64,000 nt of DNA, taken from the NCBI RefSeq assembly GCF_000379965.1, contig NZ_KB904332.1, positions 62,001 to 126,000 of the forward strand, read 5' to 3'. The first letter of the stretch is position 1. Each line of letters opens with the position of its first letter. Origin of the DNA: Hoylesella nanceiensis DSM 19126 = JCM 15639 (GTDB lineage: Bacteria > Bacteroidota > Bacteroidia > Bacteroidales > Bacteroidaceae). Under the pieces are notes generated by a model, which was given only the letters and a program-made list of their open reading frames with translations, was not told the DNA's origin and did not search any database. The position numbers and the translations under genes were made by a program. Positions 8,493 to 17,561 of this stretch are shown here, piece after piece.

Positions 8493-9515
8493 ATGGGATT
8501 TTTTTCATTTATCCAAGAAATTGCAATGGACTTAGGTACAGCTAACACCATTATCATCAGCGATGATAAGATAGTTGTAGACGAACCTTCGGTTGTTGCA
8601 CTTGACAGAACAAACAACAAGATGATAGCTGTGGGTGAGAAAGCTAAGCTCATGTATGAAAAAACACATGACAACATCCGCACAATACGTCCTCTTCGTG
8701 ATGGAGTTATTGCCGACTTCACTGCTTGCGAGCAAATGATGAGAGGCTTAATTAAAATGGTTCACAGTGGAAGTAGATTATTCTCTCCTTCTCTAAGAAT
8801 GGTTATTGGTGTTCCTTCAGGCTCTACTGAGGTGGAACTTCGTGCCGTTAGAGACTCTGCAGAACATGCTGATGGACGTGATGTTTATCTTATCTTCGAA
8901 CCAATGGCTGCCGCAATAGGTATCGGTATCGATGTAGAGGCACCCGAAGGCAACATGATTGTTGACATTGGTGGTGGTAGTACTGAGATTGCAGTTATCT
9001 CTTTAGGTGGTATTGTGAGCAACAACTCAATCCGAATTGCAGGAGATGACCTTACAGCAGATATTCAAGAATACATGAGTAGACAACACAATGTGCGTGT
9101 AAGTGAAAGAATGGCAGAGCGAATTAAGATACATGTAGGTTCTGCTCTTACCGACTTAGGTGACGAAGCACCTGAAGATTACATCGTACATGGTCCTAAT
9201 CGTATCACAGCTCTACCAATGGAGGTTCCCGTTTGCTATCAAGAAATTGCGCATTGCTTAGACAAAACAGTGGCAAAGATTGAGAATGCGGTGCTAAGTG
9301 CATTGGAAAACACTCCTCCTGAACTATATGCTGATATCGTAAAGAATGGTATCTACCTAAGTGGTGGTGGTGCTTTACTTCGTGGTTTAGACAAACGTTT
9401 ACAAGATAAGATTAACATTCCATTCCATATTGCAGAAGATCCACTTCACAGTGTGGCTAAAGGTGCGGGCATTGCATTGAAGAATGTTGATCGCTTCTCA
9501 TTCTTGATGCGTTAA
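8493..9515 (+). CDS. mreB: MreB, rod-shape actin homologue
   Basis: MreB is an actin-like ATPase that forms membrane-associated filaments and steers the cell-wall elongation machinery. The 340-residue length is typical. Phosphate-binding motifs are visible as MDLGTANTIII near residue 11 and MIVDIGGGSTEIAVIS near 155, with GIYLSGGGALLRGL as the adenosine motif near 288. The N-terminal MGFFSFIQE forms the short amphipathic membrane-binding segment. It heads the cluster mreB-mreC-mreD-mrdA-rodA; mreC starts 12 bases after its stop. Confidence 0.97.
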   Translation: MGFFSFIQEIAMDLGTANTIIISDDKIVVDEPSVVALDRTNNKMIAVGEKAKLMYEKTHDNIRTIRPLRDGVIADFTACEQMMRGLIKMVHSGSRLFSPSLRMVIGVPSGSTEVELRAVRDSAEHADGRDVYLIFEPMAAAIGIGIDVEAPEGNMIVDIGGGSTEIAVISLGGIVSNNSIRIAGDDLTADIQEYMSRQHNVRVSERMAERIKIHVGSALTDLGDEAPEDYIVHGPNRITALPMEVPVCYQEIAHCLDKTVAKIENAVLSALENTPPELYADIVKNGIYLSGGGALLRGLDKRLQDKINIPFHIAEDPLHSVAKGAGIALKNVDRFSFLMR

Positions 9516-9526
9516 GAACAAAGCCT

Positions 9527-10387
9527 ATGAGAAACCTTTTAGAGTTTCTATCTAAATATAATCATTGGTTTGTTTTTGTTGTCTTAGAAATCATTAGTAT
9601 CGCACTTTTATTTCAATACAACAGCTATCAAGGTAGTGTTTGGTTCACATCTGCCAACTCTGTTGCTGGAAGAGTGTATGAGTTGAGCGCAGAAGTGGAG
9701 AAGTATTTCTCGCTTGTAGATGTGAATCAACAACTAAGTTTGCGCAATATTGAGCTCGAACGACAAATAAACGTGCTCGACCAACGCATTCTTAACACCA
9801 CAAAGGATAGCTCTAACATCATAGTCGATAACAAAGAGTTATTCAATGGCTTTCAAATCATACCCGCAAAGGTAGTTACCAACTCGGTAAATGAAAGCGA
9901 TAACCTTATAACTCTCGACAAAGGACGAGCTGATGGCATTACTCCTAACATGGGAGTAGTGAGTGGTTTGGGTGTAGTGGGCATCGTTTACATGGTTTCG
10001 GAACACTATTCTATCGTGTTATCGGTGCTTAACTCGAAATCAAACATTAGCTGTACGATTAAGAATAAAGGCTATTTAGGATACTTACATTGGAACAAAG
10101 GAGCAAGTGATTTTGCCTTTTTAGATGATATTCCACGTCATGCTCGACTCAATAAGAACGACGAAATCGTTACAAGTGGATATTCTTCAATATTCCCACA
10201 GGGTATAACTGTTGGTAAAGTAACCAATGCTTACAACTCAGCAGATGGTTTATCCTATCGCTTAAAGGTGAAATTAGCAACCAATTTCAGTACGCTTCGT
10301 GATGTATTCATCATTAACAATGCCCCAATGCAAGAGCGAATTGAACTGATGAGGGCTGCTCAAGACTCCATTCAAGAAAACGAATAA
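9527..10387 (+). CDS. mreC: MreC, rod-shape determining protein
   Basis: MreC is a periplasmic scaffold of the elongasome that links MreB/MreD to the penicillin-binding protein. The 286 residues have one N-terminal membrane segment (WFVFVVLEIISIALLF, about 14-29), a coiled-coil region near 60-90 (LRNIELERQINVLDQRIL), and a beta-barrel core with TLDKGRADGITPNMGVVSGLGVVGIV, typical of the family. It is tightly linked to mreB upstream. A 123-base gap containing a hairpin separates it from mreD. Confidence 0.94.
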   Translation: MRNLLEFLSKYNHWFVFVVLEIISIALLFQYNSYQGSVWFTSANSVAGRVYELSAEVEKYFSLVDVNQQLSLRNIELERQINVLDQRILNTTKDSSNIIVDNKELFNGFQIIPAKVVTNSVNESDNLITLDKGRADGITPNMGVVSGLGVVGIVYMVSEHYSIVLSVLNSKSNISCTIKNKGYLGYLHWNKGASDFAFLDDIPRHARLNKNDEIVTSGYSSIFPQGITVGKVTNAYNSADGLSYRLKVKLATNFSTLRDVFIINNAPMQERIELMRAAQDSIQENE

Positions 10388-10414
10388 AATAAATAAAGAT
10401 AGCATTCAGGCTAT

Positions 10415-10455
10415 AACCAGCAAGAAAAGGACGCATATTCTTTTTCTTGTTGGTT
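10415..10455 (+). other. 14-bp stem-loop between mreC and mreD
   Basis: AACCAGCAAGAAAA (10415-10428) pairs over its full length with TTTTCTTGTTGGTT (10442-10455), with one G-U pair. The bases after it (TCTAATTAG) are not a long U tract, so a processing or partial-termination site inside the operon is more likely than a full terminator. The 123-base gap holds nothing else obvious. Confidence 0.5.
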
Positions 10456-10510
10456 TCTAATTAGATTGGAAATATCCAGGCAAACACCAGCATAAAGGAA
10501 GAAAGAAATA

Positions 10511-11017
10511 ATGACTTCGAAAACACTTAAAAGTATTTTATGGTATGTACTATTACTTCTTGCACAAGTATTAGTGCTTAATCATATTCATTTATTTCAA
10601 TGCGCTACACCTTTATTATATATATATATGGTGATTGGAATACGTCGTAATATTCCAAAATGGCTTTCTTTAACTGCTGCTTTCATAACAGGTTTAATCG
10701 TAGACATATTTGCAAACACTCCAGGAGTGGCGGCTGCATCAATGACTTTCATTGCTCTTATACAGCCATATCTGCTTTTATTGTTTATGAACCGTGAGAG
10801 TCCCGAGGATTTAAAGCCTACTCTTAGAACTTTAGGATTTGCCCGTTTCATCTATTTTGCATTACCATTAATACTCATTTTCTGTCTACTCTTCTTCACA
10901 TTAGAGACCTTTAACTTCTTTAATTGGATACGATGGCTCGAGTGTATCGGTGGAAGTACATTGTTAACATTGATACTTATTCTTGCAATTGAAAACATAA
11001 GAAAGAACAATGGTTGA
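10511..11017 (+). CDS. mreD: MreD, rod-shape determining membrane protein
   Basis: MreD is the integral membrane partner of MreC in the elongasome. The 168-residue protein is almost entirely hydrophobic, with about five membrane segments, including LWYVLLLLAQVLVLNHIHLF near the start, and LTAAFITGLIVDIFANTPG, which carries the small polar motif typical of MreD. The call rests on this pattern and on position: it lies between mreC and mrdA and overlaps the mrdA start by 8 bases. Confidence 0.88.
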   Translation: MTSKTLKSILWYVLLLLAQVLVLNHIHLFQCATPLLYIYMVIGIRRNIPKWLSLTAAFITGLIVDIFANTPGVAAASMTFIALIQPYLLLLFMNRESPEDLKPTLRTLGFARFIYFALPLILIFCLLFFTLETFNFFNWIRWLECIGGSTLLTLILILAIENIRKNNG

Positions 11018-12860
11018 TTATAATCTCGAAAAAAGACGTTTTATTATAGGTGGAATTGCGATGGGAATTGTTTTAATTTACATCGTAAGGCTCTTCACTT
11101 TGCAGTTATTAAGCGACGATTATAAGAAAAATGCCGACAGTAATGCATTCCTAAAGAAAGTTGATTTCCCTTCTCGTGGCGTGATATACGACCGCTCTGG
11201 AAAGCTTCTTGTTTACAACCAGCCATCTTACGACATCATGGTTGTGATGAATGAAGAAAGTGGAAGGCTCGATACTACGGAGTTTTGTAACGCCATTGGT
11301 ATTACAAAAGAGTTCTTCATCAAACGTATGAAGGACATAAAAGACCGCTCGAAAAACCCTGGCTACTCTCGTTTTACACAACAATTGTTCATGAGTCAGA
11401 TCTCAGATAAAGAGTTTAGTGTATTCAGAGAGCGTATGTTTAGATTTCCAGGATTCTACATTCAGAAACGAAGTGTACGCCTTTATCAATACCCTTACGC
11501 TGCTCATGTATTGGGAGATGTGGCAGAAGCGTCTCCAAGTGATATCGAATCAGACGATTATTATCAACCAGGTGACTACATAGGAAAGCTCGGTGTGGAG
11601 CGTTCGTATGAGAAACAGCTACGTGGAGAGAAAGGAGTTCAAATCCTATTGCGTGATGCTCACGGCCGAATTCAGGGTAGTTATCAACACGGAAAGCTTG
11701 ATCATAAACCCGTTGCAGGTAAAGATTTGACTCTAAGTATAGACCTTCAGCTACAAGCTTTGGGTGAAAGATTGATGGAAGGAAAGATTGGAAGCATCGT
11801 AGCTCTTGAGCCTTCAACGGGCGAAGTGCTATGTATGGTGTCTTCACCAACGTACGATCCCCGACTAATGGTGGGCAAGCAACGTGGTAAGAACAACCTT
11901 GCTTTATCTCGAAACGTGTGGAAACCGCTTCTAAACAGAAGTATTATGGGTCAATATCCACCTGGTTCAACCTTCAAAACATCGCAAGCTCTCACCTATT
12001 TAACCGAAGGAATCCTCACTCCTACAACGATGTTAAGCTGTCATCACGGCTTTTATTATAAAGGACTTCACGTTGGTTGTCACGCACACTCATCGCCTTT
12101 GGCTGTAACCGAAGCCCTAAGTACATCATGTAATGCCTACTTTTGCTGGGGACTTTACTACATGATAGGTAATAAAGGCAAGTATGGCAACGTCGATAAC
12201 GCTATGAATACATGGCGAGATTATATGGTTAGTATGGGATTTGGATATAAATTAGGAATCGATTTGCCTGGAGAAAAGCGTGGATTGATACCTAATGCCA
12301 CCTTTTATGATAAGGCTTACAAAGGTTCTTGGAATGGATTAACTGTCATTTCTATATCTATTGGACAAGGAGAGGTGAATCTTACGCCCCTACAAATTGC
12401 CAATCTTGGCGCCACAATCGCTAATAGAGGATATTATTATGTACCTCATGTGGTGAAGAAAGTAAAGGGAGAGCCACTCGATACCTTATATACAAGAAAG
12501 CATTACACCAAAGCAAACCGCCGTTCTTACGACTGGGTAGTAGCTGGTATGCGCTCTTCTGTTATCAAAGGAACATGTAGATCTGCCAATAGAGCAGACT
12601 ATGCAGTGTGCGGTAAGACTGGTACTGCGGAGAATAGAGGGCACGACCACTCTGTATTTATGGGCTTTGCGCCTATGGATAGCCCCAAGATTGCCATTGC
12701 AGTGTATGTAGAAAACGGTGGATTTGGAGCCGATTATGGTGTACCTATTGGCTCTTTAATGATGGAACAATATATAAAAGGAGGCTTATCTGCCAACTCT
12801 GAGAGAATGGCAGCAGACTTCCAACGACGCAGAATAGCATATGGTTCAGGTGACAGGTAG
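11010..12860 (+). CDS. mrdA: Penicillin-binding protein 2 (elongation transpeptidase)
   Basis: This is the class B transpeptidase that cross-links peptidoglycan during cell elongation, working with RodA. The 616 residues show one N-terminal membrane anchor (about 12-33), a dimerisation domain starting with FPSRGVIYDRSGKLL, and a C-terminal transpeptidase domain. Active-site motifs are complete: PPGSTFKT with the nucleophile Ser320, STSCN giving SxN at 373-375, and CGKTGTAEN giving KTG at 536-538. It overlaps mreD by 8 bases and rodA by 20 bases, consistent with translational coupling. Confidence 0.96.
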   Translation: MVDYNLEKRRFIIGGIAMGIVLIYIVRLFTLQLLSDDYKKNADSNAFLKKVDFPSRGVIYDRSGKLLVYNQPSYDIMVVMNEESGRLDTTEFCNAIGITKEFFIKRMKDIKDRSKNPGYSRFTQQLFMSQISDKEFSVFRERMFRFPGFYIQKRSVRLYQYPYAAHVLGDVAEASPSDIESDDYYQPGDYIGKLGVERSYEKQLRGEKGVQILLRDAHGRIQGSYQHGKLDHKPVAGKDLTLSIDLQLQALGERLMEGKIGSIVALEPSTGEVLCMVSSPTYDPRLMVGKQRGKNNLALSRNVWKPLLNRSIMGQYPPGSTFKTSQALTYLTEGILTPTTMLSCHHGFYYKGLHVGCHAHSSPLAVTEALSTSCNAYFCWGLYYMIGNKGKYGNVDNAMNTWRDYMVSMGFGYKLGIDLPGEKRGLIPNATFYDKAYKGSWNGLTVISISIGQGEVNLTPLQIANLGATIANRGYYYVPHVVKKVKGEPLDTLYTRKHYTKANRRSYDWVVAGMRSSVIKGTCRSANRADYAVCGKTGTAENRGHDHSVFMGFAPMDSPKIAIAVYVENGGFGADYGVPIGSLMMEQYIKGGLSANSERMAADFQRRRIAYGSGDR

Positions 12861-14322
12861 AAAAAAAGAGAAGTCAACGAGCATTCTTAGCTCCTTAGAC
12901 TGGTGGACAATAGCTATATATATCGCACTACTTGCTTTTGGATGGCTAAGCGTGTGCGGTGCAAGTTATACCTATGGCTCTACCGAAATACTCAGTTTAA
13001 GCTCTCGTTCAGGCATGCAAATTGTTTGGATTGGAACGTCAATATGCCTTGGTTTCGTTCTTCTTATGATGGACGACCGCTTTTATGACACCTTTGCTTA
13101 CGTTATTTACGGCCTACTCTTACTGCTTCTCTTTGCCACTATCTTTAATCCTCACGAGATTAAAGGCTCCCGTTCGTGGATTGTTATGGGACCCTTGCGA
13201 CTGCAACCCGCTGAGTTTGCGAAGTTTGCCACGGCATTAGCGGTTGCAAAGTTTATGGGAAGATATACTTTTAGCATGCAGAAATGGAAGGATTTTGCCA
13301 TTGCCATTGCCATTGTTGTGTTGCCAATGATCTTTATTATTGGGCAAAAAGAAACAGGTTCTGCACTGGTTTATTTCTCATTCTTCTTGATGTTTTATCG
13401 TGAAGGAATGCCAGGTAGCGTGCTGTTCACAGGAGTTGCCATGGTGGTTTACTTCGTTGTGGGCATTAAATACGAAGCGGTTATGCTGAGTGAAACCCCC
13501 ACTTCGGTTGGAAAATTCATAGTATTACTTCTTGTTCAACTCTCTTCAATAGGCATGATTCATGTTTATTGCAAAGAGAAACAAATGGTTCGACAACTTC
13601 TTGCATTGACTATAGGAACAACAGTCCTTGCTTTCCTCTTTGCAAAGTTCGTTATTCCATTTAATATTGTTATTGTACAGATTATTTTAAGTGTGTTGCT
13701 CATTCTTTATTTCATTTATAATTGGCTACACACTCGCATACATAATTATCTTTATATTGCGCTATTCTCTATCGGTTCTATTGCTTTTTTCTATTCAGCA
13801 GACTATGTATTGAATAACGTAATGGAGCCTCATCAAAGAGTTCGAATCAACGTTTTGCTTGGATTAGACGAAGACTTGTCGGGCGCAGGCTATAATGTTC
13901 ACCAAAGTGAGATAGCTATTGGCAGTGGAGGTTTAAAGGGAAAAGGATTCTTAAACGGCACACAAACAAAGCTAAAGTTCGTTCCTGAGCAAGATACCGA
14001 CTTCATTTTCTGTACCGTTGGTGAAGAAGAAGGCTTCTTAGGGTCGGCAGGTGTGCTCTTATTATTCTTGGCATTGATCCTGCGTCTCATTCATCTTGCA
14101 GAACGACAGACCTTTAAATTTGGAAGAATATACGGCTATTGCATTCTTAGTATCTTTCTCTTTCACGTTTTCATTAATGTGGGAATGGTATTAGGTTTGT
14201 TGCCAGTTATTGGTATTCCGTTGCCTTTCTTCAGCTATGGAGGTTCTTCTTTGTGGGGATTCACCTTGCTTCTATTCATCTTCTTGCGAATAGATGCTTC
14301 TCGAAACTTAGTTCGTTCTTAG
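12841..14322 (+). CDS. rodA: RodA, SEDS peptidoglycan glycosyltransferase
   Basis: RodA polymerises glycan strands from lipid II as partner of the PBP2 encoded just upstream. The 493-residue protein is polytopic, with SEDS landmarks GSRSWIVMGPLRLQPAEFAKFA near 112 and HVFINVGMVLGLLPVIGIPLPFFSYGGSS near the end. A loop insertion with extra hydrophobic segments near 235-320 makes it longer than proteobacterial RodA (about 370). Its first 20 bases lie inside mrdA. Its last 15 bases overlap the 3' end of the convergent gldH, so the two genes share their stop region without a terminator between them. Confidence 0.95.
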   Translation: MVQVTGRKKEKSTSILSSLDWWTIAIYIALLAFGWLSVCGASYTYGSTEILSLSSRSGMQIVWIGTSICLGFVLLMMDDRFYDTFAYVIYGLLLLLLFATIFNPHEIKGSRSWIVMGPLRLQPAEFAKFATALAVAKFMGRYTFSMQKWKDFAIAIAIVVLPMIFIIGQKETGSALVYFSFFLMFYREGMPGSVLFTGVAMVVYFVVGIKYEAVMLSETPTSVGKFIVLLLVQLSSIGMIHVYCKEKQMVRQLLALTIGTTVLAFLFAKFVIPFNIVIVQIILSVLLILYFIYNWLHTRIHNYLYIALFSIGSIAFFYSADYVLNNVMEPHQRVRINVLLGLDEDLSGAGYNVHQSEIAIGSGGLKGKGFLNGTQTKLKFVPEQDTDFIFCTVGEEEGFLGSAGVLLLFLALILRLIHLAERQTFKFGRIYGYCILSIFLFHVFINVGMVLGLLPVIGIPLPFFSYGGSSLWGFTLLLFIFLRIDASRNLVRS

Positions 14323-14802
14323 CATAATACCTACATCTGAGATTCCAGGAAGAATCTCTCTCTTCATGGCATGACGCACAACAAGCGCCAAAGAATCGCC
14401 CTCTTTTAGGCGAAGAGTAGACAAAGGGAAGTCGTATTGATAGTAGCTCACCCCTTTACCCTCAGCATTTCCTCTCGAATCCATTATCGCACAATTCAAA
14501 GTGTCTACTCTAATGTCTTTCGAAGGATATATTTTCCGTTCAACAACTAAGCTCAATCCCGTGAAAGGATAGTCGCTTGTAATGCGCAACCCCACTCCAA
14601 TAGAATAGAGACCGCTTGTTTTTATGCGAGGAATGGCATACGAAATAGTGTCGTTTCGCTCCCACCCTGCAATTGAAGTATGTTGATAACGATGATAAAC
14701 AACATTTCTTTTGCACGACATGCAGAATGTCAATATCGTGCAAAAGAGAAAGCATAAATAGGCAAAGTGCCTCAATTTATTGTTGTTTTGTTGGTTGTTC
14801 AC
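14308..14802 (-). CDS. gldH: GldH-type gliding motility lipoprotein
   Basis: GldH is a lipoprotein needed for gliding in Flavobacterium but also kept in non-gliding Bacteroidales, where its role is unclear. The 164 residues begin with a signal peptide and lipobox FCMSC (Cys30), followed by a soluble beta-rich domain with LRLKEGDSLALVVRH and ILPGISDVGIML, which match my recollection of GldH proteins. Its start lies 26 bases inside the 3' end of ricT, suggesting translational coupling in a holB-ricT-gldH operon. That order is common in Bacteroidales and supports the call. Confidence 0.85.
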   Translation of the reverse strand: MNNQQNNNKLRHFAYLCFLFCTILTFCMSCKRNVVYHRYQHTSIAGWERNDTISYAIPRIKTSGLYSIGVGLRITSDYPFTGLSLVVERKIYPSKDIRVDTLNCAIMDSRGNAEGKGVSYYQYDFPLSTLRLKEGDSLALVVRHAMKREILPGISDVGIMLRTN

Positions 14803-16048
14803 TGCGTGGAGTATTGTTTTTTACATTCTCATTAGAATGTTGTGGCACACCATTTCGGCGATTTTGTCCTCTGCCACCATTTCTGTTACCTTGTCTACGA
14901 CCCTCGTTCCCTTGGCCGTTACGTTGGTTGTTGCGTGGTTTTCCGTTGTTATTACCCTTATTTCCACGACCTTTCGACTTATCAAATCTACTGATATCTG
15001 CGTCAGCCAATAAGTCTTTAGGACGTTCGGGTTGTTTTCTTTCCTTCGTTCCAGTTAAGTTCTCAGGCTTTTCACCACGCTTATTCATTTCAATAATACG
15101 TCGTGCACGCTCAGCTGTTATTGTTTCAAGGTTAGCAGCCATATTCTTATCGGTAGAATAAGTAACCAAACCTGCTAAAATATCCATTTTAAAGAAGAAG
15201 TATTCTGCCTCTAATGTGTGCAGAGAAACCTCTCTACTTGGAAGTCGTTTGCCCGACTCAATGTAGTTATCTACCTCATAGTTCAAGCAACATTTAAGCT
15301 TTCCGCACATTCCTGCCAGCTTTTGTGGGTTCGGAGAAATATCTTGATAGCGTGCAGCATTAGTGCTTACAGAAACAAAGTTCTTCATCCACGAAGCGCA
15401 ACACAATTCTCTTCCGCACGGACCAGTACCGCCAATGCGTCCAGCTTCTTGTCTTGCTCCTATCTGCTTCATCTCTATTCTCACGTGAAAAGCATCGGCA
15501 AGCACCTTAATCAGTTGGCGGAAATCCACACGTTCGTCGGCAATATAGTAGAAAATAGCCTTGTTTCCGTCGCCTTGATACTCAACGTCTCCAATCTTCA
15601 TGCTAAGCCCTAAGTCTTTAGCTATTTGTCTACTCTTAATCATTGTCTGCTGTTCTCGGCTCTTTGCCTCCTCATATTTCTCGATATCCACTTGTTTAGC
15701 AAGACGATAAACACGGCGAATTTCTTCGTTTGGTTTGAGGTTTGCACGTTTCATTTGCCACTCAACAAGGCGTCCTGTCAATGAAACTACGCCTATATCG
15801 TGACCTGGATTCGATTCAACAGCAACGACATCACCTTTTTTTAGGTCGAGATTATTAACATTATGATAATAACCTTTTCGTGTATTTTTAAATTGAACTT
15901 CAACTAAATCAGTACTTTCTATGTTACCAGGAGTGCCTGCAAGCCAGTCGTAAGCATTGAGTTGTTTGTTTTGTCTTCCACAACCTTTGCCACAAATGCC
16001 ACGGTTACCTCCGTCTAACATATGAAACTTCATATCTTTATAATTCAT
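14777..16048 (-). CDS. ricT: RicT-like PSP1-domain protein with basic Asn/Arg/Gly-rich tail
   Basis: In Bacillus, RicT (YaaT) is part of the Fe-S RicAFT complex that modulates RNase Y and mRNA maturation; its role in Bacteroidota is not established. The PSP1 domain covers about residues 50-290, with cysteine clusters GGTGPCGRELCC and MCGKLKCCLNYE, and an extra Cys pair near the N-terminus (ICGKGCG). After about residue 345 the protein becomes a low-complexity, very basic tail rich in Asn, Arg, Gly and Gln, a pattern that suits RNA binding. I chose the ATG at 16048 (MNYKDMKFH). A GTG at 16081, overlapping the holB stop, is an alternative start that adds 11 residues. Confidence 0.88.
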   Translation of the reverse strand: MNYKDMKFHMLDGGNRGICGKGCGRQNKQLNAYDWLAGTPGNIESTDLVEVQFKNTRKGYYHNVNNLDLKKGDVVAVESNPGHDIGVVSLTGRLVEWQMKRANLKPNEEIRRVYRLAKQVDIEKYEEAKSREQQTMIKSRQIAKDLGLSMKIGDVEYQGDGNKAIFYYIADERVDFRQLIKVLADAFHVRIEMKQIGARQEAGRIGGTGPCGRELCCASWMKNFVSVSTNAARYQDISPNPQKLAGMCGKLKCCLNYEVDNYIESGKRLPSREVSLHTLEAEYFFFKMDILAGLVTYSTDKNMAANLETITAERARRIIEMNKRGEKPENLTGTKERKQPERPKDLLADADISRFDKSKGRGNKGNNNGKPRNNQRNGQGNEGRRQGNRNGGRGQNRRNGVPQHSNENVKNNTPRSEQPTKQQ

Positions 16049-16077
16049 TCTTTCTTGTCGCTTTATTTTTAGTTTGA

Positions 16078-17208
16078 TCACTTTCTCACCAGAAGCATCG
16101 TTACACGGAGTGTAAAATCGAAGAAAACAATCTTAGGATTGGCATTCTGTGAAAGGTCTCTTATATTTAGTTCAACAAGTTCATAGAGTTCAACAATGTT
16201 TCTTTCGTTGATGAAGGGGGCAAATTTTTGTGCAAATTGCTCTTCATCTTGAGTGAAATGAATCAATGAATCTTGTTTAAAGTTATACATAAAATTCTCT
16301 CGGAACATTCTATGAAAATACAAAAGCATACGTTTTTGCTTTTCTCTGCCATAGGTAGCAACACGTTCGCTCCATGCTTTCATCTCACGAATGTCACGTC
16401 GATACGAAGCACGCATAACGCCCACAAAGTCGTTAAAGAATTGTTTTGCCTCGCTATCTGCGTTCAACATTCTGATAGCATCTAACCAACTGCCATTGGC
16501 AATCTGTGCAACACGACGTGCGGTGTCGCCATCTAAGCCTCTTTTCTCCACCAAAGCACGTTCTAAAACGGCTGTATCTATGCGCTTCACCTGAATCATT
16601 TGCGTTCTACTTCGAACGGTTTCTAAAAGACGTTCGGGTGCTTCGCTCACCATAATGAATATGGTTTGATGTGGAGGTTCTTCTAATAATTTAAGTAGTT
16701 TGTTAGCACATTCAACGTTCATGCGCTCGGGCAACCAGATGATAGACACCTTGTAGCCACCCAAACTCGACTTTAAATTGAGCTTTCTTGTTAGATTGTC
16801 GCTCTCAGAAGCAAAGATAATGGCTTGTTGATTGGCTGCGTTCATTTGCTCAAGCCATGCGTCCATGTCAAAATATGGACCTTTTTTGAGCAACACGTGC
16901 CACTCTTTTGCAAAGTCGTCACTAATCATTTTATGATCAGCAGTGGTGCCAGTAGGACGAATAACAGGATAGCTAAAATGCAAATCGGGGTGTTCCCAGC
17001 GATCAAGCATAGCCTTAACACTCGCTGCTTTGGGATTATTAGCATCGTTCTCGCCCAACAAATGCGATGCAAGAGCCAAGGCCAACGCCATTTTTCCGCA
17101 TCCTGGTGCTCCATGAAGAAGCAGAGAATGAGGCATTTTTCCCGATTCTATAAGCGTTAACAAACGATTTTTTACGTCGTCTTGTCCTATTACTTCACTG
17201 AAATTCAT
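16078..17208 (-). CDS. holB: DNA polymerase III delta-prime subunit (clamp loader)
   Basis: This is an AAA+ clamp-loader subunit that helps place the sliding clamp on DNA. The 376 residues begin MNFSEVIGQDDVKNRLL, then show a Walker A motif HGAPGCGKMALA near 33-40. Further on come an SSLGGYKVSIIWLPERMN stretch, NKLLKLLEEPPHQTIFIM (equivalent to the Walker B/sensor region) and RSRTQMIQVKRI. The zinc-binding Cys cluster of gamma/tau subunits is not evident, which favours delta-prime. It is first in the holB-ricT-gldH operon. Confidence 0.9.
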   Translation of the reverse strand: MNFSEVIGQDDVKNRLLTLIESGKMPHSLLLHGAPGCGKMALALALASHLLGENDANNPKAASVKAMLDRWEHPDLHFSYPVIRPTGTTADHKMISDDFAKEWHVLLKKGPYFDMDAWLEQMNAANQQAIIFASESDNLTRKLNLKSSLGGYKVSIIWLPERMNVECANKLLKLLEEPPHQTIFIMVSEAPERLLETVRSRTQMIQVKRIDTAVLERALVEKRGLDGDTARRVAQIANGSWLDAIRMLNADSEAKQFFNDFVGVMRASYRRDIREMKAWSERVATYGREKQKRMLLYFHRMFRENFMYNFKQDSLIHFTQDEEQFAQKFAPFINERNIVELYELVELNIRDLSQNANPKIVFFDFTLRVTMLLVRK

Positions 17209-17400
17209 TCAATAATTATGTGTGTTGCAACAAAGAGTTGTGTTTTGTTCCTTATTTCTTTATCTGCAAAGTTACTAAAAAATAGACGTTATTCTGCACT
17301 CTATTGCTTTTTTATACACCTTTTTTGTTTATTCATTAGAATAAAGTATTCTTTCAAGTTGCTATCTTCTTGAAAAACAAGTAGTTTTTGCTTGCCATGC

Positions 17401-17488
17401 AATTGCATTGATATTGGCGTTTAAAAGCATTGTTTTTACACCCCAAAAACAATGAGTTTGCACCCTAAAAGCACTGCTTTGGGAAGGT
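17401..17488. repeat. Array B: 22-bp phased repeat, four units
   Basis: Units begin at 17401 (AATTGCATTG), 17423 (AAAAGCATTG), 17445 (AAAAACAATG) and 17467 (AAAAGCACTG). The period is exactly 22 although the sequences differ. The second half of each unit is T-rich, followed in two units by CACCC. Confidence 0.85.
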
Positions 17489-17503
17489 AAGAGAAAGGAA
17501 TAT

Positions 17504-17538
17504 AAAAAAGCGAAACACCTTTTATGGAGATGTTTCGC
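17504..17538 (-). terminator. Terminator of the small lipoprotein gene
   Basis: On the minus strand GCGAAACA pairs with TGTTTCGC around a 13-base loop and is followed by TTTTTT. It lies 24 bases past the stop codon. Confidence 0.85.
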
Positions 17539-17561
17539 CTATCTTTTAGCTGATAATTTCG

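Larger units (their letters stand above)
17209..17561. other. 353-base intergenic region
   Basis: This gap lies between the holB start and the stop of the lipoprotein gene at 17562. It contains a minus-strand TAACTTTG (17267-17274) that may serve holB, repeat array B (17401-17488), and the terminator of the next gene (17504-17538). I see no coding potential. Confidence 0.7.

Noticed and set aside
14673-15161. A 162-codon plus-strand frame opposite ricT
   Set aside because: It is the antisense of the low-complexity Asn/Arg/Gly tail, and its composition reflects that bias only.
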